Both the position numbers and the translations under genes were made by a program. From the NCBI RefSeq assembly GCF_033568475.1, contig NC_133123.1:140570062-140634061 (forward strand): a stretch of 64,000 nucleotides of DNA, in the 5' to 3' direction. Positions 10,401 through 22,262 of the stretch are shown here, piece by piece; positions within the stretch are counted from its first letter, which is position 1; each line of letters starts with the position of its first letter. The notes beneath the pieces are model-generated. The model was not told where the DNA came from, searched no databases, and worked only from the letters and a program-made list of their open reading frames with translations. The DNA comes from Henckelia pumila (Eukaryota > Streptophyta > Magnoliopsida > Lamiales > Gesneriaceae).

Positions 10401-13081
10401 TGTGACGACCCGAGTTCTAATCTCTCATTTAATCAAATGTCCAATATTAGACAAGAAACAATGTCTAAACAAAAGAGTAAAAAAATTTTTTTTTTTAAAA
10501 ATGGATTGCCCTGCGCACGCGCGGGCATCACCCCTCTCGCGCCGGCCAATGAGACCGAGGTCTCAAGAGCTGGCTCGCGCGCGCGCGAGTACTTGCTCGC
10601 CCGTGCGCCGGCCACTGCACCAGAAAAAAAATGCTCAGCTGCTGTCAAAAATAGTTCTTCAAGTATTTCCATCCAAGATCAACTCAAACAAGGATTTATT
10701 CATGATCTAATCCATAGCAACATCTAACATGCATTCTAACATGCTATACAATGGATACCATTAGATCATAACAAGCCTTACAATCATAATAATCAAGACT
10801 TTCCAAAATATGCAAGACACATTGCTATATAACAAGATCAAGATACTTCATGGTGTTTTAAGGATTTACATCAAATCTCAAATCCTATAAACATCAACAA
10901 GACAAAAACTAGATCATTTACAAGTCTTGATACAAGTATCTAAAACATGCTCATGTTTAGAATTCAACTCTACAACATGACAGCTCACTCAACTATCTAA
11001 CTCGGATCATCACGCTATATCTCTTCAACCCTTGTTCTTTAAGATTGCCTTTGTTCTGCTCCATTTCCTCCTATTGCCATGACACATACAACATAACAAT
11101 AGCCGGATAACTCCGGTGAGAAATATATTTCCCAGTAAAAGCAACTAAACATGCATATCAAACATATATCAAGATCATGATATAAAAGTAAATACAATGC
11201 ATGTTTTCAAAACAAGGTTCATTTCATCATTCGTCGGTTGGGATCCCGAGAAGTAGATATCATAACTAATCCACCGACTCTCCCGCTCGAGGTGGGGTTA
11301 CTTATCTTTCTTCTCTAGACTTTGAAGCAATCATATATGCAAATCAGACGCTAGGCTAAAACAACCACCCAGGCCATACATATACGATTCCTCAAATCGT
11401 CTATTCGAACGTTTCCGTTCATTTCAAAATCAAGGAATAAGTCTTCAAGATGAATGCAACATATATCATCATCAAGGCATTCATAACATCAAAAACTTAT
11501 TCAACAACTCAAATGAAAGCACATAAGAGCAATTAAGCAAACAAGTATGTGATTTAAGGGAACTCGATACAAACCATCTCGAGTTGTATTCCCAATCAAA
11601 TAGTAGTCCACTTTTACCTTCGTATTTCGTTTGTTCTGAATTCTTCAACCTCAAAACATGCACATCAATCTTTGTTCAATTCATTCCTTTCAAAATCGAG
11701 TCGAAATCATCAGCACATCTTCAATCAAATCATTTCAAACCTCAAGCGAACTTCCTCGGTTCACAATTCGACTTCTTGAGTTGCTTGAGCTCGTAGCATG
11801 TCTGAAATATAAAGATTGCATCTAACAAAATCAGTATACAATCTCAAGATCATTAGCTCAATCGTAGACTATCAGTATGTTTTCAAAACATAACCAAGCA
11901 TCGTAGCGATTGACAATCGGGAATCGTTACGGTATCGAATTCATTTCTAATTTCAATTCCATTCATACGACTTTTCATATCCGTTCATTGTCATTCAACT
12001 CTTCCAACCAACAGATATTATAAACATATCAAAGAATATCTTATCTCAAAAATCATCTATCAAACTTGTCTCAAAACATGAATCGATGGCGTAGAGATTA
12101 AAAATCGGTAACCGACGACATATCGAAACCATTTTCAACTCTTCCAACAAATTGTATATCTTCATATCATTATATATCATTAACACCAGCTAATTACCAG
12201 CATAATCAGATGCTACACAAGTCGAAATCTATGCTGGTTATCATATGAATTTCATTCAATACTCAAGATTCAATTCGGTTTCGAATATACAACGCTAGAA
12301 TATCGATAACATGATCAAACAAATCAACTTCTGATTTCTGCCCATATTCGAATTTCAAAACTTATTCAAGACATCATAAACCTTACATCAAATCGAATGC
12401 CTCGTTTCAAGGATTCCAGAACATCTTTCGGAATTGAAATCGGACGAACGGATCAAAAGTTACGGCGATTTGAAAAATCAAAATCACAAGAAAAAAGAAG
12501 AGGTTTCGACCTCTGTTCTAAATTTCTGAAACCTTTTTGCTTCAAACACGTTTCATTCTGATTAAATTGGATAGATATTGCATAAATTGCAATTTAGTCC
12601 CTCAAGTCTTCACTAATTGCAATTCAGTCCTCGGCCTTCGTTTTAATTCAATTTCAATCCAAAATAATTTAAGAATATTAGAATTTAAATCAAAACTCTA
12701 AACATTCCCAAATTAAATATACTCGGATTAAAATAAATTAAATTTGGATTAATTAAATAATCCCGGCCGTTTGCACTTCAGCCCTTCAAATGTCAAATCA
12801 GTCCCTGATCGAGTTATATCTTCCAAATTCATCTTCTTTAATTTCCGAAACATGGAATTAAATCTTCAATTCCATAAATATTCAAATCGAATATATATAT
12901 TCTTTTAATTTAAGAATTCTCGGAATTTAATTCTCAAAATCCGTAAATTCTCAAATTAAATATTTTCGGCTCGAAAATTAAATCTATCCTTTTCATAACT
13001 TCTCAAATCAATATGAGCCCATCGTATGGAATTTAATTCTCAAATCCCATAATTAATAATGTAAGATTTTCGGGCCTTACA
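10401..13081 (-). repeat. LARD LTR copy 1 (native 3' LTR)
   Basis: On plus it runs TGTGACGACCCGAG... to ...CGGGCCTTACA, 2681 bp. It holds a GC- and CpG-rich block (10505-10620) in otherwise AT-rich DNA and the hairpin CCGGATAACTCCGG (11103-11116). It differs from copies 2 and 3 at scattered sites and lacks an ATCAT-containing five-base insertion seen in the others near 12015. Short open frames inside it are not genes. Confidence 0.88.
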
Positions 13082-16000
13082 ATTCCTCCCCTCTAAGAAA
13101 TGATTTCGTCCTCGAAATCGTAGTCAAGTCAAATATCAAGTCTGATAGACTGAATGATTATCTGAAGTTATTTTCACTTCAATCATTCAACTCTAATGTA
13201 TTCATTTGTACTCTAAGTACTTAATATAATTCTCTCAGTATTCCTCTTGTCTGATTCAAGTACACAGAAGGAATCTATCAATATTTCCTTACTGTAGATA
13301 CGTGAAACAATTCAGATTCATTGTATCAAGCTGAAAAGAATAAATATTTCCCATCGTCAATTCCATCTGATATCTTATTCAATGAAATTCAATATTCAAC
13401 TTCATATTCTGAATTTGTAAATGAAATTCTGCTTTTTATCTATTCTGAATTGAATGATGTTTCACGAATAACTTTGTCGCTTAACTAATCCGTTTCAGCT
13501 TCCAAAGTTATATCTATCATTCAATTACTAATTCTGGTTCTTCTTTTTCGTTTTCATTTCATACAGATTCATCGTCAAATTCGTTGTGTATTTCAAATCA
13601 AATCTGATCTGATATCGACAAATCATGTCTGATCTGATGTCATATACTTCGGTAATATCATTACAACACAAAAAAATCAGAGTTCTTTTCATCATATTAT
13701 CATATCATTATCTCATAATCGGCTCAATAGCTATTACAGGAATTATAATCCTCAAGTGGCAACATATCAAATCAAATAATACCGAATCAGGTATTAAAGT
13801 GTATTAAAGTTCTGAGAATATCCTCAATATTTGGAAAATCGACTCAGATAATCCATCAATCGAAATCAATTCTCAGAACATCAGTCAATCAGTCGATGCC
13901 ACATTCTATCAAATCAATCTAAAGTTTTCATTCTGACAATAGATTTTAATCATTCCTGTACTTTCATCATATCTCTCTCTTCTTCACAGATCGGACTATT
14001 AATTAATCAGAGTATAATATGTTGTAGTCACAGATTTCAAAGTATTCAGAACTGTGGATAATCGGTATCATATCAGATAAAAATTCATTCTCACAAATTC
14101 GATTCATCATCTCTGACTATTCTTCCCATTCAAGGATAATATATTGTACCTTTTCCTCAAAAAGTACTCAAAGTCTTCGGATCTTCTGTATTACAATGTA
14201 ATAGTAAACCCAATGTTTCAATCTGAAACATTATTTCCTGGCTTACTGTTCATCTTGCAACGAATTTAATCATAATTCAGTGACTTGTTCATACAGACAG
14301 ATCATCGTATACAGTAATGTTCATGAATCAGTTCATAACTACCACCTGTTTACCTCATCTATATTGTTTCATCACGGTCGTTGTTGCAAAATATTCTTTC
14401 AAATTATAATCTTGGTTCAATGTTTGGAATTTCCAAACTAATATTGAACTCATCTGATCAACGATTTTCAACTTCATCAGAAATTCTCTGTACGTTTAAC
14501 TTCACAAACGTACTAATTCTGTTACTTCTATTTGCTTTATCAAAAGATAAAACAATTATCAAATGAATATCGAATTCATTGTTGTGCAATTCTTCAAATT
14601 TGGATATCTCTTTTCGGAAATATCAGGCACAATCAAATAATCAATCATAATATAATTCATTCATTCGGATCTGAGGCTTCAATTCATATCTCAATCTGGC
14701 ATTTTGTACTGAATTCTAATCACTTCAGTTTACTTTCTGTGTTGTTTTCATCTTCTGAACAGTTCTGCCTTACTTTCTATAGAAAAATCATTCTGATTGG
14801 TGATATATTCGTCTGAATATTCAAACCAGAATACACAGAAATCTAAAATCAATTCATCGGATATCTATTCCATTCCTTATTCCTATCTCCAAATACCGAA
14901 AATTCATATCATCTAAACCACAAATCATGGATCATATTCAAATTCTTCTGTCAGTTACGAGTCACTATCTTAAAATACGCTGAAATATCATCAAAGGATC
15001 AATAATTCTCAAAATCAAAAGAAATAAATCAAGATTGAGAAAATCCCTCAATCAAGGTCATCCAAAATCAAATCTTTTGGATAACAAACTCTGCAAAGTG
15101 AAAACAACTCACTTGCATCACATAACTTAGAATAAGTAAATCACTCAGGCTCTATGAACAAAACAAGGAGAGCCACTCAAAATCAAATATTTCAAGAATT
15201 ATATGTTCAATTGATGTATTCGATTCAGCATAATCAAAGAAAAGACTCATCTGTAACCAATTGTCATATCATCATATATCTTCTAAACCTCAAAATTAAT
15301 ATCCAATTCATAATCTCATCAAGTCGGTAATTCATAAATTCTTCAATTATTCAATTCAATATTGAATTCCAGTTCACAACTTAAACTAAAGTCAAAAAAA
15401 TCTTACTGGAACATATCTGTAATCTCTATTCAGTAGCGTACTTATCAATGCTAATTTAGATCGTGAACATATCTCGTGCATCGAATATACTGATTTCGAA
15501 ATATTTCTGTAATCAAACATCATATATCAAACTGAAATCACAGAATCTTAATTTGAGATTCTATATCATATCATCATATTCATATGCATATCATGTTCTT
15601 GTTGATCTAATTGTATCACTTCTGATCATCATACTGATTGGTTAAATCACAAAATCCAATGATTCAGTAATCTGCAACTATCACTAATCAGTACTTAGGT
15701 AAATTCTCTCATGAACAATATCATGTTCAGTTTCAGTTCATCGAAGCAATAGTTCTATTCTTCAGTTCAATTCACAAAATCTCTTTTCTGATACAGAGGT
15801 AATCATATAATAAGTTTTCAGCTATCATATATCTATTGCACCAATAATAACCAGGTCAAAACAAAATAAATCTGTTACCTGAAATTTCATTCTCAGGTGC
15901 AATTTCATTCTGATCCTCTGTATACTTCTGGAATTTATTAATTGAATAAATTTTTGCACATCTGTCTGACTTGTCCTTACACTATTTGTTCAGATATCCT

Positions 16001-17050
16001 CTTCCACAAAAAGTGTAATAATTTCTAATATACTCTGCATTCAGAATCAGACTAATTCATCTCGATTCACTAGAGTTAAAGATTTATTTTCATATCATTC
16101 GCTTCATATTCATTCTGGAATAAAAATTGTAGATAAAGTTGTGAGTATCTCACAGACTCTTTCATGTCTACAATTTCATTTTCCTAACTCATCATTCAGC
16201 TTCAATTCTCCTAGACAAGGCTATGTCTTTAAACAAAATGTTTCAGTCGTCAACATTTATTCAGACATAATCTGCGGATTCAAGCCATTAAATAATTCAC
16301 TCAATCTTGAGCTTTTTATCATCTAAAATTCAAAGAATTGTAATAGACTCGAAAATTCTAATAAGGCATTTTCAAAATATTCAACTTCCACAAGGTATAT
16401 TTTTCTTTCTCATCATTTCTATCTGTTGTGGCAAAGAACTATAAACAAAATTCTGTTCTAAGCACTTACCAACCATCAACATACCTCTGCCTTCTTATCA
16501 TTTCTTTATCAAAATCCACCAGCTGGTTGCTAGGTTTCGAAGTTGGTATTCAATCAATCTGATCTGATATTCATCTGAATCTTTCCGGTATTTGAACAAC
16601 TAGTCAAGTTCTTCAGGCCAACTGTTACCTACAACATCATCTACTCATTTGCTGATATTCTGTTCTCTTCAATCAGAGATACTTCGTTCAGCTGAGCAAT
16701 ACCGTTCTGTTCTGTTCAATCTGACCATACCTTTCTGTTCAGTCTGGCCATATTAGTCTGCCAGTCTGGGGTGCTTACGTCACCCAAATAACACTGTTCT
16801 ATTCAATTATGGGTGCTTACATCACCCGGTAAAAATCTTATAACAAAACGGTAAAAATTTCAAAAATTTACAAATCAGTAAATCAGGCAATTGAATTCAA
16901 TTATAGATCATGCTCACATGCAATTTATCAAATCATCGAATCATCAAATCAAGTAATGCATAATCATGCAATACAATTCATGCATGTGACTCAATCTACC
17001 CCGCTCAGCTTCTATCTCAATCCAAGAACTTACGCTCTGATACCACCTGT
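13082..17050 (-). mobile_element. LARD internal region, full copy
   Basis: Non-coding 3969 bp. On minus it starts with the PBS (17045-17034) and ends with the PPT next to 13081. Near 16562-16500 a minus-strand frame reads IEYQLRNLATSWWILIKK. Its paired Trp after a hydrophobic stretch recalls Ty3/gypsy Gag capsid helices. This may be a gag remnant, but it is short and I am unsure. The rest is AT-rich with no domain. The segment 14225-17050 is repeated twice more downstream. Confidence 0.7.
17034..17045 (-). promoter_or_regulatory. Primer binding site of the LARD element (tRNA-iMet type)
   Basis: On minus, TGGTATCAGAGC lies five bases after the native 5' LTR end. It is complementary to the 3' end of plant initiator tRNA-Met. 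The same site recurs at 25082-25071 and 33143-33132 in the tandem copies. Confidence 0.85.
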
Positions 17051-19734
17051 TGTGAAGACCCGAGTTCTAATCTCTCATTTAATCAAATGTCCAATATTAG
17101 ACAAGAAACAATGTCTAAACAAAAGAGTAAAAAAAAAAAAAAATTTAAAATGGATTGCCCTGCGCACGCGCGGGCATCACCCCTCGCGCGCCGGCCAATG
17201 AGACCGAGGTCTCAAGAGCTGGCTCGCGCGCGCGCGAGTACTTGCTCGCCCGTGCGCCGGCCACTGCACCAGAAAAAAAAATGCTCAGCTGCTGTCAAAA
17301 ATAGTTCTTCAAGTATTTCCATCCAAGATCAACTCAAACAAGGATTTATTCATGATCTAATCCATAGCAACATCTAACATGCATTCTAACATGCTATACA
17401 ATGGATACCATTAGATCATAACAAGCCTTACAATCATAATAATCAAGACTTTCCAAAATATGCAAGACACATTGCTATATAACAAGATCAAGATACTTCA
17501 TGGTGTTTTAAGGATTTACATCAAATCTCAAATCCTATAAACATCAACAAGACAACAACTAGATCATTTACAAGTCTTGATACAAGTATCTAAAACATGC
17601 TCATGTTTAGAATTCAACTCTACAACATGACAGCTCACTCAACCATCTAACTCGGATCATCACGCTATATCTCTTCAACCCTTGTTCTTTAAGATTGCCT
17701 TTGTTCTGCTCTATTTCCTCCTATTGTCATGACACATACAACATAACAATAGCCGGATAACTCCGGTGAGAAATATATTTCCCAGTAAAAGCAACTAAAC
17801 ATGCATATCAAACATATATCAAGATCATGATATAAAAGTAAACACAATGCATGTTTTCAAAACAAGGTTCATTTCATCATTCGTCGGTTGGGATCCCGAG
17901 AAGTAGATATCATAACTAATCCACCGACTCTCCCGCTCGAGGTGGGGTTACTTATCTTTCTTCTCTAGACTTTGAAGCAATCATATATGCAAATCAGACG
18001 CTAGGCTAAAACAACCACCCAGGCCATACATATACGATTCCTCAAATCGTCTATTCGAACGTTTCCGTTCATTTCAAAATCAAGGAATAAGTCTTCAAGA
18101 TGAATGCAACATATATCATCATCAAGGCATTCATAACATCAAAAACTTATTCAACAACTCAAATGAAAGCACATAAGAGCAATTGAGCAAACAAGTATGT
18201 GATTTAAGGGAACTCGATACAAACCATCTCGAGTTGTATTCTCAATCAAATAGTAGTCCACTTTTACCTTCGTATTTCGTTTGTTCTGAATTCTTCAACC
18301 TCAAAACATGCACATCAATCTTTGTTCAATTCATTCCTTTCAAAATCGAGTCGAAATCATCAGCACATCTTCAATCAAATCATTTCAAACCTCAAGCGAA
18401 CTTCCTCGGTTCACAATTCGACTTCTTGAGTTGCTTGAGCTCGTAGCATGTCTGAAATATAAAGATTGCATCTAACAAAATCAGTATACAATCTCAAGAT
18501 CATTAGCTCAATCGTAGACTATCAGTATGTTTTCAAAACATAACCAAGCATCGTAGCGATTGACAATCGGGAATCGTTACGGTATCGAATTCATTTCTAA
18601 TTTCAATTCCATTCATACGGCTTTTCATATCCGTTCATTGTCATTCAACTCTTCCAACCAACAGATATTATCATAAACATATCAAAGAATATCTTATCTC
18701 AAAAATCATCTATCAAACTTGTCTCAAAACACGAATCGACGGCGTAGCGATTAAAAATCGGTAACCGACGACATATCGAAACCATTTTCAACTCTTCCAA
18801 CAAATTGTATATCTTCATATCATTATATATCATTAACACCAGCTAATTACCAGCATAATCAGATGCTACACAAGTCGAAATCTATGCTGGTTATCATATG
18901 AATTTCATTCAATACTCAAGATTCAATTCGGTTTCGAATATACAACGCTAGAATATCGATAACATGATCAAACAAATCAACTTCTGATTTCTGCCCATAT
19001 TCGAATTTCAAAACTTATTCAAGACATCATAAACCTTACATCAAATCAAAGGCCTCGTTTCAAGGATTCCAGAACATCTTTCGGAATTGAAATCGGACGA
19101 ACGGATCAAAAGTTACGGCGATTTGAAAAATCAAAATCACAAGAAAAAGGAAGAGGTTTCGACCTCTGTTCTAACTTTCTGAAACCTTTTTGCTTCAAAC
19201 ACGTTTCATTCTGATTAAATTGGATAGATATTGCATAAATTGCAATTTAGTCTCTCAAGTCTTCACTAATTGCAATTCAGTCCTCGGCCTTCGTTTTAAT
19301 TCAATTTCAATCCAAAATAATTTAAGAATATTAGAATTTAAATCAAAACTCTAAACATTCCCAAATTAAATATACTCGGATTAAAATAAATTAAATTCGA
19401 ATTAATTAAATAATCTCGGCCGTTTGCACTTCAGCCATTCAAATGTCAAATCAGTCCCTGATCGAGCTATATCTTCCAAATTCATCTTCTTTAATTTCCG
19501 AAACATGGAATTAAATCTTCAATTACATAAATATTCAAATCGAATATATATATTCTTTTAATTTAAGAATTCTCGGAATTTAATTCTCAAAATCCGTAAA
19601 TTCTCAAATTAAATATTTTCGGCTCGAAAATTAAATCTATCCTTTTCATAACTTCTCAAATCAATATGAGCCCATCGTATGAAATTTAATTCTCAAATCC
19701 CATAATTAATAATGTAAGATTTTCGGGCCTTACA
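17051..19734 (-). repeat. LARD LTR copy 2 (native 5' LTR)
   Basis: A 2684-bp LTR that starts TGTGAAGACC on plus, where the other three copies have TGTGACGACC. It is followed by the target duplication GTCTT and the rest of the Copia LTR. It is closest by eye to LTR copy 3 at 25088. Confidence 0.88.
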
Positions 19735-19943
19735 GTCTTTGTGTTATTTCTTATTTGTCAAACACATTCACTCACCTCACGAATTCAACCAAGCCATTTG
19801 ATCTGTGTTCAATCTGTTAGTCAATCTCTTCCGCACTGATTTAAGTTGGTTGATTAACATAGACACACGAGAAAGACAGAAGTTCATTTACTAACCCATC
19901 TGAACTCCATTTAATTGAGAAAGATATTTTCGATCCTATCAAG

Positions 19944-19955
19944 TGGTATCAGAGC
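19944..19955 (+). promoter_or_regulatory. Primer binding site of the Copia element (tRNA-iMet type), unit 1
   Basis: TGGTATCAGAGC lies two bases after the LTR end CTATCA. It is complementary to initiator tRNA-Met. The same site occurs at 27982-27993 in unit 2. Confidence 0.85.
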
Positions 19956-19986
19956 GAAGTACCTTCTCGTCTCTGAACATATTCAA

Positions 19987-21279
19987 ATGGCTGCATTCAG
20001 TGAGATCGTTAAAAGCTTCTGGTACACCACCGTGGACAACTACACTGCCAAAACTATTGAGACATGCTCCACTGCTAAGAATCTTTGGCAACAGTTGATC
20101 AAATTTGAAAATAATGAGGAGGCTGGGTAGATCAAGTGTCCACTAATTGAAGATCTCAAAGAACCCTGCTGCTCAGATAGTTCCAGATCAAATGATGAAG
20201 AGAGCACAAGTCAACCAATCCATCCATCTGACTTACAAGAAAGTTGCTCAACTAAACCAATTGCTTTTATTGAAGAATCTTGTTGTTCAGTGAGCACATC
20301 GAGTTTTGGTGACAAAGATGAAGATAGCTGCCTTATGGCCAAAAGTGACCAACCATCTATCAGCAATCAATCATCAGATCAACTCTTCTCCAGTGAACAG
20401 GTATTTGATTTCAACTCAGATGAATTAACACGAGAAGATTTAGCAAATGCATTTCATGACATGAGTAAATAGTATCAACGACTGTGCTTAGCATTTGAGG
20501 AAGTTAAGGCCAAGAAAAATGATCTGTCGGACTGCTCAACTGAACCCAATTGGGAAACATCAGTTGAGAAAATCAGTCTAGAAGCAGAGATTGCCAAGCT
20601 TAAGACTGAAAATGATAAGCTACTAGTGGAAAGTCAGCAGTTAAAGTCAGAAAACTTAAAACTTACTGAACTGATAACCACATGGAATAAGTCATCAACA
20701 TTGTTAACTGAGATGCAAGAGTCACAAAAATCTTTTGGAGATAAGACAGGTCTCGGATTTAGTGACAAGGACTGCAAACAAGCTGAGCCAAGTACTCAAT
20801 CCTGTCTGGACAAGAACAATTCAAATTATGTGAAATTTGTCAAGTCCAACACGATATATGAAAATATAGAACCTGATAATTATGTCAGTTCACCTATATC
20901 TCAACCAAAAACTCTTTACAATCGAGGTTTGGGATATGTGGAACCAGAGAGTTCTAACTCAAGCTGGATCAAGAAAAGACTAGTTCGGTATGGATATGGT
21001 CAAGCAAGACAAGACTCTATGAAGGTACAACATAGACCACCTTATTTCAAAAATAGATCCGTTCAAAAGAGATATTGGAGGCCTAACTTGTACAATAAAT
21101 ATAGACAGACATATCCAATGCACAAACGACACAATGCATATCATATTTATCATTCACATACATATCACCAGCACACACGACACAATATACAAACTTTATG
21201 GGACACTTTCAATGATCGACCTGTTAGATTAATCAAAGTTTGGGTTCTTAAAGGACTAATCCATCGAGGACCCACATAA
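19987..21279 (+). pseudogene. Copia gag-like frame with two in-frame TAG codons (unit 1)
   Basis: From ATG at 19987 one frame runs 431 codons to TAA at 21277-21279, interrupted only by TAG at 20128-20130 and 20470-20472. The N-terminus (ETCSTAKNLWQQLIKFENN) resembles the end of the Copia Gag UBN2-type domain. The middle is acidic and Ser-rich with DSCLMAKS, a string common in plant Copia Gags. A coiled coil follows (EAEIAKLKTENDKLLVESQQ region). The C-terminus is basic and rich in His and Tyr, and ends with KVWVLKGLIHRGPT, like the VWVPKG segment after the zinc knuckle in Copia polyproteins. No CX2CX4HX4C knuckle is visible. Gag would form the particle. Here it is presumably inactive. Confidence 0.65.
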
Positions 21280-21526
21280 GATATGGGTACCATAGCATAT
21301 TTTTATTTGTATTTGCAGGTGACAAGTACTGAGAAGAATTGAGAAAGGAATTACAGTACAGCAAACTTAAAAAACTTACATAGGCTGTTAGAGACAACTA
21401 TATCCAATCTCCACCGTTCATAATGAATTTTAAGATGTTTTAAAGCTGCTGTCCAAATTTTAGCTTGATCCGATGGCTAGATTGTGAGATATGATTTTTT
21501 AAAAATTGTCGCTCAGTAAAACAAGA

Positions 21527-21636
21527 AAGTAGCGCGATAGCGCTCCTATCACTCCTTGGTAGCGCGATAGCGCTCCTAGAGCTCCTCCAAAGCGCGATAG
21601 CGCTTCAGTAGCGCTCCTCCAAAGCGCGATAGCGTT
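21527..21636. repeat. GC-rich hairpin minisatellite AGCGCGATAGCGCT (unit 1)
   Basis: The word AGCGCGATAGCG recurs four times, at spacings of about 28-32 bases, separated by CTCCT-type spacers. The first three continue CT, making AGCGC-GATA-GCGCT, a perfect five-base-pair stem with GATA loop. It stands out in AT-rich surroundings. Unit 2 has one more copy. Confidence 0.85.
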
Positions 21637-21949
21637 GTTGCTATGAAGAGCATGCAAGCCCGCACCAATCTTGGAGACTAGAGGAAAAACTGTGAAAAAT
21701 AAAAGATCGATGGGATTTCATCTACATATAAAAGAGATTTTGAAGAACACAAGAATACACCACACAACCCAAAATTTGGAGAGAAACGCAACAGTTTGAG
21801 GGGAAATAAAGATTCTCTCTAGCATCTTAATTAAAGAAGAAAGCAGATCAGTCGAGAAAAAGAAAGAAGAACAGAAGAACTGAGCAAAGCAGATCAATAG
21901 ACGCAAAATGAGACAGATCAACTTGGCGGTAACATATCAACTCGAAGAT

Positions 21950-22205
21950 CATAAAAGATCAGATTAAAGTTGGACCAGATCAACTTCAGATCAAATCAGA
22001 TTGGACAAGACCAGACAAATCAAACCAAACCAGATCAAAGTTCAACCAGATCAGACAAGATCAATCGAACCAGAAAAGATCAAAGTTCGAACCAGACCAG
22101 ATCAAATATCAACCAGACAAGATCAAAATTTGACCAGAACAGATCAGCTCATTTCCAGAAACACTTAAAAAGGACCAGTTCAATATCACCAGAAAAGATC
22201 AATCA
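21950..22205. repeat. Degenerate ACCAGATCAA repeat (unit 1)
   Basis: AGATCA-type words (CAGATCAA, AAGATCAA, GACCAGA) recur about every 10-20 bases. The repeat opens a frame (21970-22245) only because of its biased composition. The function is unknown, and its place before the presumed 3' end of the Copia element is consistent in both units. Confidence 0.7.
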
Positions 22206-22262
22206 ATTCATCCAAGTGAACACTTCATTTGGAATCACCTTTTAAGGGGGAACAGATTCAAA

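Larger units (their letters stand above)
10401..19734 (-). mobile_element. Complete LARD-like non-coding LTR retrotransposon
   Basis: Two near-identical LTRs, 10401-13081 and 17051-19734 (about 2.68 kb), enclose a 3.97-kb interior. The target duplication GTCTT is perfect (10396-10400 and 19735-19739). On the minus strand the LTR reads TGTAAGGCCCGAAAATC... to ...CGGGTCGTCACA. A PBS TGGTATCAGAGC (17045-17034) follows the native 5' LTR, and a purine tract AGAGGGGAGGAAT precedes the native 3' LTR (13100-13082). All structural parts are present, but the interior has no frame above about 100 codons. This fits a large retrotransposon derivative (LARD) mobilised in trans. The TGTAAGGCCCG start resembles Ty3/gypsy Tekay-type chromovirus LTRs (inference). 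It sits inside a Copia LTR. Confidence 0.88.
19740..22262 (+). mobile_element. Gag-only Copia-type retrotransposon, LTR tail and body (unit 1)
   Basis: The LTR resumes after the LARD target duplication and ends near 19941. A PBS TGGTATCAGAGC (19944-19955), a gag-like frame (19987-21279), a non-coding tail with GC-rich hairpin repeats (21527-21636), an AGATCA-rich stretch (21950-22205) and AAGGGGGAACAGATTC near 22244 follow. The last resembles the purine-rich stretch before a Copia 3' LTR. No protease, integrase, reverse transcriptase or RNase H is present. Gag-only layout fits a non-autonomous TR-GAG-type element. Its 3' LTR is missing because the sequence jumps to LARD interior at 22263. Confidence 0.75.

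Noticed and set aside
10371-10727. Open frames in the CpG-rich block of the LARD LTRs (also near 17087, 24993 and 33054)
   Set aside because: They result from GC-rich composition. They are Ala/Arg-rich, run across the LTR boundary, and are broken differently in each copy.
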